A stretch of 64,000 bases of DNA from an uncultured Mediterranea sp. (GCA_945831575.1 CAMACX010000013.1:1-64000), one strand, 5' to 3'. Positions 44,206 to 53,801 are shown, numbered from the stretch's first letter. Numbers and translations: made by a program. The notes: a model not told the origin generated them from the sequence alone.

Positions 44206-46080
44206 TCATCGCCCGCAGAGCACCAGGAGTACATTGATGTCGCTGGGGGAGACACCGGGTATGCGGCTGGCTTGGGCGATGGTCTCGGGGTCTATCCTGG
44301 TCAGCTTCTGCCGGGCTTCGGTGGAGAGGGATTGCAGGGAGTTGTAGTCAAACTTACCTTTAATCTTGATGCTTTCCAGTCGGGCCAGCTTGTCGGCTAT
44401 CATCCGTTCGCGCTGGATGTAGCCGCTGTACTTTATCTGTATCTCGGCGGCTTCGATGATTTCGTCGCGTCGCTCCTCGATGCGATCGAGTTCGCGCTTG
44501 AGTGCATCAATGTGCTCTGCCATATTCTGCAAAGTGAGTTGCGGGCGGTTGATGAGGTCCACGAGCTTGCAGCCGTGGCGTAGTGGGGTAGTGCCTAGGG
44601 CTTCGAGTGCCGGATTGATGAGAGCAGCTTTGATGGAGAACTCCTGGCAGAAGGTGATGATACGCTGCACGGCTTCGCGCTTCTTGCAGAGCAAGGCGTA
44701 GCGGTCGGGTTTGACCAGTCCGATGCGATAGGCCCGTTCGGTCAGTCGCATGTCGGCATCGTCCATGCGGAGCAGGATGCGGTATTCTGCGCGAGAGGTA
44801 AACATCCGGTAAGGCTCATCTACACCCTTCGTGACCAGATCGTCGATTAATACGCCGATATAGGCTTCATCACGGGCCAAGGTGAAGGGCTCTCCGCCGT
44901 GGCAATTGATGTGAGCGTTGATGCCAGCTATGATGCCTTGGCCTGCCGCTTCCTCATATCCCGTGGTGCCATTCACCTGTCCGGCAAAGAAGAGGTTTTT
45001 CACCTTCTTGGTCTCCAGTGTATGTGTGAGCTGTGTGGGGTCGAAGTAATCGTATTCGATGGCATATCCCGGGCGGTAGATGACCATGTCGCGGAAAGCG
45101 GGAATCTTCTTGAGCGCTTCAATCTGTATCTCCATGGGGAGGGAAGAGGAGAAGCCGTTCAGGTAGAGTTCGCGGGTGGTCTCGCCCTCTGGTTCGAGGA
45201 AGAGCTGATGCTGACTCTTGTCGGGGAAGGTGACGATTTTCGTCTCGATGCTGGGGCAGTAGCGTGGGCCGATACTCTGGATTTGTCCGTTGTAAAGGGG
45301 AGATTCCGGTAGGCCACGGCGTAGGATCTCGTGGGTCTCCTCGTTGGTGAAGCAGGTCCAGCAGGGCAGCTGCTTGAGGGTGCGTTGTGGAGTATCCATG
45401 AAGGAAAACTTATGGAAATCCTGTTCGCCGTCCTGTATCTCCATCTCCTCGTAATGTACGCTGCGGCCGTCGATGCGTACGGGGGTTCCTGTCTTCATGC
45501 GACCGTAAGTAATGCCACAGGCAGCGATGGATTCGGTCAATTCGTAAGAAGCAGGTTCGGCCATGCGTCCGCCGGGGAGCATGGTGCGACCTACGTGCAT
45601 CAGGCCGTTGAGGAAGGTGCCAGCTGTGAGCACGACACACTTTGCGAGGAAGGTCACACCCCAAACCGTTTCTACTCCGGCCACCTCCCCGTCGCTGACG
45701 AGCAGTCGGCGCACGGTATCTTGCCAGATATGCAGGTTGGGGATATTCTCCAGAATCTCGCGCCAGGTCCAGATATACTTGCCACGGTCGCATTGGGCAC
45801 GAGGGCTCCACATAGCCGGCCCTTTTGAGCGGTTAAGCAGTCGGAACTGAATGGCGGTACGGTCGGTTACGATTCCCATATAGCCACCCAGTGCATCAAT
45901 CTCGCGTACAATCTGGCCTTTGGCGATACCGCCCACGGCCGGGTTACAGCTCATTTGAGCAATCTTGTTCATATCCATGGTGATGAGACAGGTCTTCGAG
46001 CCTAGATTAGCTGCCGCAGCTGCGGCCTCACATCCGGCGTGTCCACCACCAATCACAATGACATCGTAGTTAAATTCCAT
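44206..46080 (-). CDS. mnmG: tRNA uridine-5-carboxymethylaminomethyl modification enzyme MnmG
   Basis: With MnmE, it modifies the wobble uridine of certain tRNAs. The 624-residue product has the FAD site VIVIGGGHAGCEAA near residue 7, the family signatures VGGIAKGQIVREIDALGG and QFRLLNRSKGPAMWSPRAQ with the flavin-binding DYFDPTQL, and the C-terminal helical tail. The frame continues to 46137, but the start MEFNYDVIV at 46080 fits homologues and follows the promoter in the repeat (46104-46135). First gene of its operon. Confidence 0.97.
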   Translation of the reverse strand: MEFNYDVIVIGGGHAGCEAAAAAANLGSKTCLITMDMNKIAQMSCNPAVGGIAKGQIVREIDALGGYMGIVTDRTAIQFRLLNRSKGPAMWSPRAQCDRGKYIWTWREILENIPNLHIWQDTVRRLLVSDGEVAGVETVWGVTFLAKCVVLTAGTFLNGLMHVGRTMLPGGRMAEPASYELTESIAACGITYGRMKTGTPVRIDGRSVHYEEMEIQDGEQDFHKFSFMDTPQRTLKQLPCWTCFTNEETHEILRRGLPESPLYNGQIQSIGPRYCPSIETKIVTFPDKSQHQLFLEPEGETTRELYLNGFSSSLPMEIQIEALKKIPAFRDMVIYRPGYAIEYDYFDPTQLTHTLETKKVKNLFFAGQVNGTTGYEEAAGQGIIAGINAHINCHGGEPFTLARDEAYIGVLIDDLVTKGVDEPYRMFTSRAEYRILLRMDDADMRLTERAYRIGLVKPDRYALLCKKREAVQRIITFCQEFSIKAALINPALEALGTTPLRHGCKLVDLINRPQLTLQNMAEHIDALKRELDRIEERRDEIIEAAEIQIKYSGYIQRERMIADKLARLESIKIKGKFDYNSLQSLSTEARQKLTRIDPETIAQASRIPGVSPSDINVLLVLCGR

Positions 46081-46102
46081 CCTAACATCCATTAATTCGG
46101 AT

Positions 46103-46172
46103 GCAAAGATAGTGCAAGCCGAGCGAAAAAACAACAAGCTTGCTTGATTGTTTTATCCGAGGCGCCGCCTAA
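46103..46172 (-). repeat. Promoter-bearing dispersed repeat, copy 4
   Basis: Shares GCAAAGATAGTGCAAGCCGAGCG and the ending CCGAGGCGCCGCCTA with copies 2 and 3. The -7 box TATCTTTG at 46104-46111 (minus strand), with a GTTG 20 bp upstream, faces mnmG. Confidence 0.8.
46104..46135 (-). promoter_or_regulatory. mnmG operon promoter
   Basis: GTTG (46132-46135), 20 bp, TATCTTTG (46104-46111), all within the dispersed repeat; leader about 17 nt. Confidence 0.6.
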
Positions 46173-46204
46173 TTTATCCGGAGTAACTCACCTGTAAGTC
46201 CGCT

Positions 46205-46330
46205 GTTGCTCTAATCAACCTCTAATCGTTCTCTAATCCAACTCTAATCAATCTCTAATTGGCGATTAGAGTTGGATTAGTGTTACTTGGGAGTAGCTTC
46301 GGACTTGCTTCGGAGTTACCTTAGAGTTAC
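46205..46330. repeat. CTCTAATC simple repeats
   Basis: About seven imperfect copies of CTCTAATC/GATTAGAG words, then GGAGTTAC/AGAGTTAC words. No gene in this spacer. Confidence 0.7.
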
Positions 46331-46348
46331 CCTGGAAATACATTCTGC

Positions 46349-46654
46349 TTATTGACCCTGCTTCTTGCGCTGGATCTTGTAGCCGATGCGGGCGAAGGCC
46401 TTCTCAAAATCTGAATAAGTGGCTTTCTCTCCCTGATAGACGATGGTTACTTCCTGCTTGGGCAGGGAGGTGTCGATGCGCTTTACCCCTTTTACAAAGC
46501 GGATGTTCTGCTTGATCTTGTTCTCACAGTTGGCACAATGCATCTGTGGCGAGGTGGTTACGACGAGGGTGTCTGCTTTCTGTTTCTCGGGGTTGGCCGA
46601 CCACAGCTGTGTGGCCGTTAGGGCTACGAGGCCCAGCATGATTATTTTCTTCAT
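46349..46654 (-). CDS. Exported heavy-metal-associated (HMA) domain protein
   Basis: The 101-residue product has a signal peptide (MKKIIMLGLVALTATQLWSA) and an HMA fold with the metal-binding MHCANCENKIK (CxxC) and the second half YSDFEKAFARIGYKIQ. It probably carries a soft metal such as copper in the periplasm. It follows the TonB receptor by 77 bp in the same direction, so the two may act together. Confidence 0.88.
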   Translation of the reverse strand: MKKIIMLGLVALTATQLWSANPEKQKADTLVVTTSPQMHCANCENKIKQNIRFVKGVKRIDTSLPKQEVTIVYQGEKATYSDFEKAFARIGYKIQRKKQGQ

Positions 46655-46731
46655 AAGCCTATTGAATATTTGTTATGTGTTATGTTGACGATTCAAGTTC
46701 TTGGTTGATGCTTATAGTTCCTTGTTGACGC

Positions 46732-48741
46732 TTATAATTTCTCCCATTTCAGCCGGATGCCGATGTAGGCCATGGCACCGTCTGTCGGTCCCCAAACCTG
46801 TGTGGCATCAAACTCGCGCGACCAGGGATTTTTGGCTCCGATAATCGGCGTCTTCATGCGGTAGCCCGTCAGGTTCTCGCCTCCCACATAGATGCTGAAG
46901 TGGCGAAATTCGCGGGTTATCTGAGCCTGCAGCAGACCGTAGGTGGGATAGTTGCTGTGGTCGTAGAGCTCCCCTTTACCCACGAGCTGTCCCGTCACGT
47001 CGAATTGCCATAGCTCCGTCGGTGTCTTGTAGGAGAAGGTGAGCAGTCCCTTGTAGCGCGAGGTGAGCGGCCGGCGGCGGAGGATGCCGTCGTAGGTCGT
47101 CCGGACATTGTTATAACGCCATGCGGCTGTAGCGCTCAACCCCTCCAGAAGTGGATAGGTAGCGTCAAGCTGCAGCGTGTGGCTGTAGCTCTTTCCATCG
47201 AGGTTGTCGAAGCTGACCGAATAGTCACCCCCTTTTCCGTCAAAGTCAATGACCAGCTGATTCAGGAAATGGGTGTAGTAGTACTCCACGTTCAGCTCCA
47301 GCTCCTTTCCTGCCAGGGGGAGGTGAAGACCGGCTGAGATGCCGTAGTTCCAGGCCTCCTCCTGCTTCAGTTCCGGGGCCACATAGTAGGTGCGACCGCT
47401 GGCCAGGAGGGGAGCGTTCTCCGCCAGGGCATGGGGCGAACGGTAACCTTTTCCGGCCGATGCACGCAGCGTCAAGGCCTCGATGGGGGTGTACTTGATG
47501 TGGATGCGTGGGGTGATGAAGCTGCCGTAGCGGTTGGAGTGGTCCCAGCGGATGCCAGGCATCAGGGTCAGTTTGTCTCCCCACTTGTAGGTATATTGCG
47601 CATAGAGTCCGGCTGTGGATTCGCGGCTCTGGTCGGGGGAGGCAACGAGTGCTTCACCGGAGAGCCGCTCGTGGTAGTCGTCGTAATTGAGGCTGGCTCC
47701 TACAGCCAGGTTGTGGGCTTCACTCAGGTCGGTCTTCAACATCAGTTGGGCATAGCCGTTGCGCTGCCTTACGTCGTAGAGGGTGTGGCCGAAGAGGTGG
47801 TCGCTCTCGTGCCACGAGCCGTGGAGCATCAGGGCCAGACTCGTCTGATGGCCGTCATTGAAGAGGAGGGCATTCTTCCATTGCGCCTCGTAGCGTTCCG
47901 TATTCACCTCAATGCCATAGTAAGGGATGGAGGAGCCGTTGTGGCCATGCTGGCTCATGCCGCTCACCCGCTCATCCTTGAGCAGACGCATGGAGAGCTG
48001 GCTGATGAAGTCGGGGGCCACATAGGCCCAGCGGTGCATCAGGTTGTATTGCCGGAGTTTGGGCATGTCCATGAAGCCGTCGTCGTTGCCGTCGTGGTCC
48101 GTCTGGCGGTTCTCCCCATGGAGCAGCAGGCTGGTGGAGAGGCGGTCGTTGAGGTGGATGCTGGCATCCACATTCGCCTCTTGCCTCAGGTAGGAGTCCA
48201 GGTAGAGATTCCCGCGCACGCCGTCAGTACCCTGCGGCTTGAGGTATTCGATGTCAATCTGTCCTGTGAGACTTTCGTAACCGTTCTTTACGCTGGCCGC
48301 TCCCTTGCTCACCTGGATGGCCTGCATCCAAGGTCCGGGCACGTAGCCCAGAGAGTAGGGGATGCTTGCTCCCCGCAGGTTGGGGATATTCTCTGTGAGC
48401 ATCTGCACATAGGTGCCGCTCAGTCCCAGCAGCTTGATCTGGCGTGCTCCCGTGGCGGCATCGCTGTAGCTCACATCGACAGAGGGGTTGGTGGTAAACG
48501 ACTCCCCCAGGTTGCAGCAGGCTGCCCGCGACAGTTGCGGCAGGCCGATAATCTCGGTATTGCTCACCCTCATGCGCGACTTGGTGCCCCCAGCGGCCTT
48601 CACCTCCACCTCCTGCAGCTCGTGTTGCTGCGAGATGGTATCGTTGGCAGCCACCACCTCCTGGGCAGAGGCGGAACTCCCCCAGCCGCTCCCGAGGAAG
48701 AGCGCCGTGAGGATGTAAATGATGGTCTTGTAATTATTCAT
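46732..48741 (-). CDS. TonB-dependent outer-membrane receptor
   Basis: The 669-residue product has a signal peptide (to about SASA), a short TonB box-like stretch EVEVKAAGG, a plug domain (about 60-165) and a barrel ending GAMAYIGIRLKWEKL with terminal aromatic/leucine. It lacks the SusC-type N-terminal carboxypeptidase-like domain, so it is of the siderophore/metal receptor kind. The HMA partner gene downstream hints at a metal ligand; that is inference. Confidence 0.9.
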   Translation of the reverse strand: MNNYKTIIYILTALFLGSGWGSSASAQEVVAANDTISQQHELQEVEVKAAGGTKSRMRVSNTEIIGLPQLSRAACCNLGESFTTNPSVDVSYSDAATGARQIKLLGLSGTYVQMLTENIPNLRGASIPYSLGYVPGPWMQAIQVSKGAASVKNGYESLTGQIDIEYLKPQGTDGVRGNLYLDSYLRQEANVDASIHLNDRLSTSLLLHGENRQTDHDGNDDGFMDMPKLRQYNLMHRWAYVAPDFISQLSMRLLKDERVSGMSQHGHNGSSIPYYGIEVNTERYEAQWKNALLFNDGHQTSLALMLHGSWHESDHLFGHTLYDVRQRNGYAQLMLKTDLSEAHNLAVGASLNYDDYHERLSGEALVASPDQSRESTAGLYAQYTYKWGDKLTLMPGIRWDHSNRYGSFITPRIHIKYTPIEALTLRASAGKGYRSPHALAENAPLLASGRTYYVAPELKQEEAWNYGISAGLHLPLAGKELELNVEYYYTHFLNQLVIDFDGKGGDYSVSFDNLDGKSYSHTLQLDATYPLLEGLSATAAWRYNNVRTTYDGILRRRPLTSRYKGLLTFSYKTPTELWQFDVTGQLVGKGELYDHSNYPTYGLLQAQITREFRHFSIYVGGENLTGYRMKTPIIGAKNPWSREFDATQVWGPTDGAMAYIGIRLKWEKL

Positions 48742-49159
48742 GATCCTTATTGTGATTGAAAGCCTAAATACTACGCTAATTCCGCGACAAATATACGAAG
48801 ATTCAGTTAAACACTATACTCGAAGCATTACAAATTGGTGTCCTCCCATCCCACAATCCGAATGGTATGCTTCTCACCTTCTAATGTTGTTCGTTTATTC
48901 ATAAAATAGGATGATTTGATTTTGGGGGACAAAAATAGCTTCTCTCTGATAGCTATCCAATACTGACTTTTGATTTGGAATAAATTACTATTCCAATAGT
49001 GTAAATTAGAAAATAATTCTTCATAGAGGCTGAGATATAACATGCCATGGAATATCATTCCAAAGTTCATACTGTTATAAAATATTTGCATTCTCCCCTA
49101 TGTGATAACCGAATAAAGTTACTACTTTTGCGGAAATCAATTATTAAATAAACAGCTTT
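48742..49159. other. AT-rich intergenic region before bioB
   Basis: About 420 bp without a recognised gene. A minus-strand frame (48828-49091, 87 codons) has no family look and AT-rich composition unlike its neighbours. A TACTTTTG box for bioB is at 49123-49130. I saw no BirA-like operator. Confidence 0.5.
49123..49130 (+). promoter_or_regulatory. -7 box of bioB
   Basis: TACTTTTG, 29 bp upstream of the ATG; a weak TATG lies 20 bp further upstream. Confidence 0.5.
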
Positions 49160-50141
49160 ATGGAAGAACAAATAGAATGGATTAATAAGTTGAAACAGAG
49201 GATTTTGGAAGGAGATGGGCTTACCGAAGAGGAGGCTTATGCCTTGGGTGAGACGGTGGAGCGGGAAGCGCTCTATCAGGCGGCGGCTGAGATTACCCGT
49301 CACTATGGCAAGCCGGCCTTCAATCCTTGCAGCATCATCAATGCCCGTGCCGGCAAGTGCTCGGAAAACTGCAAGTGGTGTGCGCAGTCGGCCCATTATG
49401 CTACACATGCCGATACCCACAATATCGTAGGTTCGCAGCAGGTGCTCCAGCAGGCACAATACGATGAGCGTAAGGGGGGTAAAGCGCTTCTGTCAGGTGA
49501 CGAGCGGACGCAAGGTGAGTGGCAAGGCGTTGGAGCAACTCTGTGCCAACTACCGCGAGTTGAGGGAGCATACCAACCTTTTTCTCTGCGGCTCGTTGGG
49601 ACTGCTGGGACGCGAGGAGTTGCAGCAGCTGTGGGATGCCGGCATGCGCCGTTACCATTGCAACCTGGAGACCGCTCCTTCCTATTTCGGTGAGGTCTGC
49701 ACCACCCACACGCTGGAGGAGAAATTGCAGACCTTGCGTTGGGCCCGGGAGATAGGTTTTGAGCTTTGCAGCGGAGGCATCATCGGCATGGGAGAGACAC
49801 GCAGGCAGCGCATCGAGCTGGCCCTGGCCCTTCGTGAGGTGAGGCCTGACTCCATCCCCATCAACATCCTCTGTCCCATCCCGGGTACTCCGCTGGCCGA
49901 TACGCCACCCATTGCCGACGCGGAGATTCTGCTGACCGTGGCCCTTTTCCGCTTCCTCCATCCCAAGGCCGAGCTCCGCTTTGCCGGTGGACGCAAGCGC
50001 CTCTCGCGCGAGGTGCAGCTCAAGGCGATGCAGATAGGCATCAATGCCGCCGTCGTGGGCGACCTGCTTACTACCGTTGGCTCCAAGATAGACGAAGACC
50101 GCCAGCTGGCCTCCGATGCCGGCTACGCTCCGGCTCGCTAA
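49160..50141 (+). pseudogene. bioB: Biotin synthase, split by a frameshift in a run of six G
   Basis: The first frame gives the N-terminal third with the radical SAM cysteines CSENCKWC and SAHYATHADTHNIV, then drifts into unrelated sequence after QYDERKG. The rest, from GVKRFCQVTSGRK through YHCNLETAPSYF, CSGGIIGMGET and IGINAAVVGDLLTT to the stop at 50139-50141, is in another frame. The shift is at G6 (49474-49479); one more G, or two fewer, restores a 327-328 residue enzyme. It may be a true mutation, a slippage-prone (phase-variable) site or a read error. Confidence 0.9.
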
Positions 50142-50182
50142 GATATACTTCCCCTTCAAGAGAAGATATACTTCATCCCCCA

Positions 50183-50227
50183 AAGAAGATATACTGCTAT
50201 GACCGATGAAGTATATCTTCTTTTTCT
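50183..50227 (+). terminator. Terminator of bioB
   Basis: AAGAAGATATACT pairs perfectly with AGTATATCTTCTT, followed by TTTCTTT. AAGATATACTTC words also repeat just upstream. Confidence 0.85.
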
Positions 50228-50430
50228 TTATAGGTCACTCCTCTTTCTTTATAGGTTGCTGGCGAGTAGCCCACGCCTCGCTTGAAGTATTTGCCGAAGA
50301 AGGACTGCGAAGGGAAGTTCAGGTCGTTGCTGATCTGCTGGATGGTGCGTGAGGTACACTTCAGCTGTGCACAGGCCTCCTTCGCTATCAACTCCTCAAT
50401 CAATTGGGTGGGTGACTTGCCGCTCATCAT
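50197..50430 (-). pseudogene. C-terminal remnant of an AraC family regulator
   Basis: The 77-residue frame contains the second helix-turn-helix of AraC proteins: TIQQISNDLNFPSQSFFGKYFKR, preceded by SGKSPTQLIEELIAKEA. The sensor domain and first part of the DNA-binding domain are missing; upstream the sequence turns into a TCGTATCGTAACGTAACG-type repeat. Its end runs into the bioB terminator. It is most likely a leftover of a deleted gene. Confidence 0.8.
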
Positions 50431-50542
50431 TCGTTCTTCAGCGTATCGTATCGTAACGTAACGCTACGCTATGCAGGTCAGAAATCGAACATTTTTAACA
50501 TCTGAAGGTGGATGAGGGTATTTCATCTTCCTCCAAGATAAC

Positions 50543-50582
50543 GTTCCCTCCCGAGGCCGCATTTGCTACCTCGGGAGGGAAC
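50543..50582. repeat. Strong palindrome
   Basis: GTTCCCTCCCGAGG and CCTCGGGAGGGAAC pair exactly over a 12-nt loop. Its role is unclear; no T run follows on the minus strand, where the neighbouring gene ends. Confidence 0.7.
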
Positions 50583-50672
50583 AAAAATTTCTTCTCGATA
50601 AGCTAAAAGGCCCCTCGCGTAGCAACCTTAGCAATACTATTTCCTGTCAATAGTAGAAATGGTAATAAATCA

Positions 50673-52421
50673 TTATATCTCCTCGCAGACGGCCAGATCC
50701 ATGCCGTGGAAGACCACGACGATGCGGTGGAGCGTGGTGTGGCCGATGGCCTGCTGCACGGTGTCGGTGGCGGCATAGCGCAGGGCCTGCTCGATGGCCT
50801 CCTGGCGCAGCTGCTCCACACGCTCCCGGGGTTCACGTCCCTTGGCATACTTCAGCTCGATGACGTAGCTGTGCTGCATCTCTTTGTATATCTCAATCAG
50901 CGGATGGAGGAAGAGGTCGGCATAGCCCTTCTGGGTGTCCATCTCGGAGACGGGACGGTAGAAGGGATTCTGTGCCGTCATGGCGAGCGAGAAGCCGTGT
51001 ACGAAGGCTTCACCCTTCTGGCGGTCGCGCTGCGAGGCGAAGCGGCTGAGACACTCGGCGATGTAGCCGAAGTAGGGCTTCCATTCGCCCCGGGCTGCCA
51101 AGGCCACGTCCAGCCTGTATTTCTCGTTTTTGCTGTAAGTGAGGTCTATCTCGTCATAGGTGTCAAGCAGGTAGTTGAAGAGCTGTTCGCGCACCACCTG
51201 ATTGGGGATGGTGAACCTGGTATCCATGAAGTCGGTACCGGCTATGGTCAGCATCCCGAAGTAGAAGAGCAGGCTGATGAAGCAGTCGGGCGAGGTGACC
51301 TGCTCGGCAGGGAAGTTGGGCTTGAGCTGCCCCGTGATGTAGCCCTGCTCGGCGAGCGTCTGGATGATGGAGGCATCGTGGGCAAACTCCTTGTCCTTGC
51401 GGATGAGCATACGGAGCTTCTCGTAGTCGATGCGCACATTGTCCTCCAGCATGCGCCGAGGCAGTTGTCCCCCGTTGTGGACATAGTTATCTATGAAATA
51501 GAGCACCATGCAGCTGTTGTACATCGTGGTGCGTCCGTAGGACTCCTCTGCAAAGCAGTAGTTGTCGTACCAGGGCTTCATCAGCTTGATCAGCTCGTCC
51601 GTGGTGTGGTGGAACTCGCAGGTGGTGGCGTAGTAGTCGAGCATGGCCCGTACCTCCTTCTCCGAGAAGCCGGTCATCTCGTTGAACTGGGGCGAGAGGC
51701 TGTAGTTGGTGCCGATGTTGAATCCGCTGGTCACGTCGCCGAGCGTCACAGGACTGACACCCGTGATGAAGCAGCGGCGGATGCCCCGGTCGGTGCCGCC
51801 CTTCACTGTGTCGAAGAAGAGGCGCAGGTAGCCCGTGCCGTGTGTCTCGCCCTTGTAGGCCGCGAGCATCTCAGGGCTGGAGAGTATCTTGTTGGTGAAA
51901 TGGTCGTACTCATCGATGAAGAGGTAGATCCAGAGCCCCTTCTTGAAGCAGGCCTCGCAGAGATAGTCCAGTTGTGCGATGGCCCCCTTCTGCTGGTTCA
52001 TGCCCTCCTTCGTCCCCTCAGGCAAGAGGTCGGCATAGGTCTCGCAGAAGGAGTTGAAGCGTAGGGAGCAATGGGCATCGAAAGCCTGCTGATAGCTGTC
52101 CAGATCCGCATTGACCAGAGCAAAGTTGAGGCTCAGCACCAGGTACCTGGCCCTCTCGGGCGTGGGATGGCTGTAGATGTAGAGCCCCTCGTACCAGTCC
52201 TTGAATCGGTCGGCCTCCTTGATGTCGTAGTAGTGTCGGAGCATGGAGAGCGTCAGGCTCTTGCCGAAGCGCCGCGGACGGATGTAGAAAAAGAAGCTGT
52301 TGGCCTGCTCAATCTCTTCGATGTAGCGGGTCTTATCCACGTAGTAACAGTTGTCTCCCAGCATACGGGTGAAGTCCATGATCCCGTAGGGAATGCGCTT
52401 GCGAGGGGTAGAGGTACTCAT
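50673..52421 (-). CDS. AAA-ATPase-like protein with PD-(D/E)XK nuclease-like C-terminus, copy 2
   Basis: The 582-residue product has the start IPYGIMDFTRMLGDNCYYVDKT, Walker A RPRRFGKSLTLS (about 48-58), Walker B IYLFIDEYDHFTNK and the C-terminal nuclease-like YADLFLHPLIEIYKEM and YVIELKYAKG. It is a distant paralogue of 30305-31903. The role is unknown; the fold suggests nucleic-acid cleavage or a regulatory ATPase. The -7 box TACCTTTG is at 52453-52460. Confidence 0.88.
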   Translation of the reverse strand: MSTSTPRKRIPYGIMDFTRMLGDNCYYVDKTRYIEEIEQANSFFFYIRPRRFGKSLTLSMLRHYYDIKEADRFKDWYEGLYIYSHPTPERARYLVLSLNFALVNADLDSYQQAFDAHCSLRFNSFCETYADLLPEGTKEGMNQQKGAIAQLDYLCEACFKKGLWIYLFIDEYDHFTNKILSSPEMLAAYKGETHGTGYLRLFFDTVKGGTDRGIRRCFITGVSPVTLGDVTSGFNIGTNYSLSPQFNEMTGFSEKEVRAMLDYYATTCEFHHTTDELIKLMKPWYDNYCFAEESYGRTTMYNSCMVLYFIDNYVHNGGQLPRRMLEDNVRIDYEKLRMLIRKDKEFAHDASIIQTLAEQGYITGQLKPNFPAEQVTSPDCFISLLFYFGMLTIAGTDFMDTRFTIPNQVVREQLFNYLLDTYDEIDLTYSKNEKYRLDVALAARGEWKPYFGYIAECLSRFASQRDRQKGEAFVHGFSLAMTAQNPFYRPVSEMDTQKGYADLFLHPLIEIYKEMQHSYVIELKYAKGREPRERVEQLRQEAIEQALRYAATDTVQQAIGHTTLHRIVVVFHGMDLAVCEEI

Positions 52422-52452
52422 AGGCCTTGGTGCTATTGGTTAATCCATGCGG

Positions 52453-52460
52453 CAAAGGTA
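52453..52460 (-). promoter_or_regulatory. -7 box of ATPase/nuclease gene copy 2
   Basis: TACCTTTG on the minus strand, 32-39 bp before the ATG. No good -33. Confidence 0.5.
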
Positions 52461-52530
52461 ACACTTTTCCGACAGATAGCGTGAGGGCATTGCATCTTTT
52501 TTTCAACTCTTCCGTACATCATCGCTTACT

Positions 52531-53016
52531 TTATACCACAAGATCCTTGCATCGTTCCGTCTTCTGCTTGTTGTGAGCCCGGTAGAGCATCACGTTGCCC
52601 AGTGTGATTACCCCTACACGACCTATAAACATTAAGGTAATCAGTACACCTTTGCTTGCCACGCTGAGTGTAGGCAGGATGCCCGAGGAGAGTCCGGCGG
52701 TGGCCAGGGCTGAGGTGGCCTCGAACGTTAGTGCGAGGTAGTTGTCCTCATCCTGTTCAAACAGGGCCATCAGGTAGATGCCGATGAACAGCACGAACGT
52801 GTAAAATACAAAATTGGTCAACGCCGCATCTACGCGGTAAGCAGGTACCTTGACCCCCGCAAGGGTTACCTCATGACGTAGTCCTAGTTTGTTCTTGGTA
52901 TAGGCAAAGATGGCAGAGAGAGTGGTCGATTTCAGACCACCTCCCGTGCCCGAAGGCAATCACCGATGTACATACCTCCGTACCCACCCAGGTAGTGCGA
53001 ACCGTATCTTCTTCAT
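52531..53016 (-). pseudogene. Trk-type potassium transporter gene with internal deletion
   Basis: The 3' part encodes the last 142 residues of a TrkH/KtrB-type subunit: the filter motif region SGTGGGLKSTT, then SALATAGLSSGILPTLS and IGRVGVITLGN. Directly upstream a plausible start, MKKIRFALPGWVRRYVHR (ATG at 53016), runs in the same frame into TGA (52960-52962) and then into this part. Several hundred residues are missing between, so the gene seems to have lost its middle. Whether the short N-terminal piece is original is inference. Confidence 0.8.
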
Positions 53017-53291
53017 CGTTTCAATCTTTTCCACTAATCAAAAATTACGGCCGCAAATATGGAGATTCATGCGATACGTAGGATGTAAATCAGTTGAAAT
53101 TTCTTGTCTACAGAACACTGTAATAAATCTATGAAGATCGTTTTCTGGGTCTTATTCAAAGCCCAAAGTTCTTGATTGTATATTTCCAGTTTGATATTCT
53201 CGTCTTCATAAATGCTATTGGCCTGAGAATATGCATAAACCAACTCATAGCGATAAGATGTGAATAAAAAAAGATAAATACACAGCTAAGT

Positions 53292-53780
53292 ATGCAGTAC
53301 AGTCTTGTTATGCGGGGCAATCCGCGCTATCCCGAACGGGGCCAGAAAGTCTATGCCAGTGCGCAATGCACGAAGACGCTCTCACAGAAAGAGTTTATCG
53401 ACTCCATCATGCAACATGGGTCCAGCTATAGCCGTGGTGACTACAAGGTCATCATCTCACGAGTGGCCGAAGAGCTGGCCGAAAAGCTACGGGATGGGTA
53501 CCGGGTTGACCTGGAAGAGCTCGGGCGCTTCTATCCCACGCTGGATTGCGAAGGAGCCGATTCGTTCGAGGCGTTCAATCCCGACGTCCACATCAAGGAA
53601 ATCCGCGCCAACTGGCATCATAGCAAAGAGTTTGAGCACCTGCGCCAACAGGCTACCTTCCAGCAAAACATCAACCGCCGCGATGAGCACAAGCTGCTGA
53701 TGGCTACCAAACGGGGTGATGCCACGGTGCATCTTGGTAACCACAAAGGGCAGACCGACAATCCGGAAGGAAACGGGTGA
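53292..53780 (+). CDS. HU-like DNA-binding protein, copy 2
   Basis: The 162-residue product has an HU/IHF-related domain: LSQKEFIDSIMQHGSSYSRG, EKLRDGYRVDLEELGRFYPTL and the partner strands after it, with a charged, glycine-rich C-terminal tail (about 125-162). It differs from the HU-like protein at 32252-32872 in lacking the winged-helix part. Bacteroides carry many such proteins; target and role are unknown. Confidence 0.8.
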   Translation: MQYSLVMRGNPRYPERGQKVYASAQCTKTLSQKEFIDSIMQHGSSYSRGDYKVIISRVAEELAEKLRDGYRVDLEELGRFYPTLDCEGADSFEAFNPDVHIKEIRANWHHSKEFEHLRQQATFQQNINRRDEHKLLMATKRGDATVHLGNHKGQTDNPEGNG

Positions 53781-53801
53781 CATCTCTGCACCCGATGAAT
53801 G

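Noticed and set aside
47431..48759. 442-codon frame antisense to the TonB receptor gene
   Set aside because: The receptor is supported by signal peptide, plug and barrel; the antisense product is low-complexity.
48828..49091. 87-codon minus-strand frame before bioB
   Set aside because: AT-rich, no family resemblance, no promoter; likely chance.
50706..52064. 452-codon frame antisense to the second ATPase/nuclease gene
   Set aside because: The minus-strand protein has Walker and nuclease motifs; the antisense one has none.
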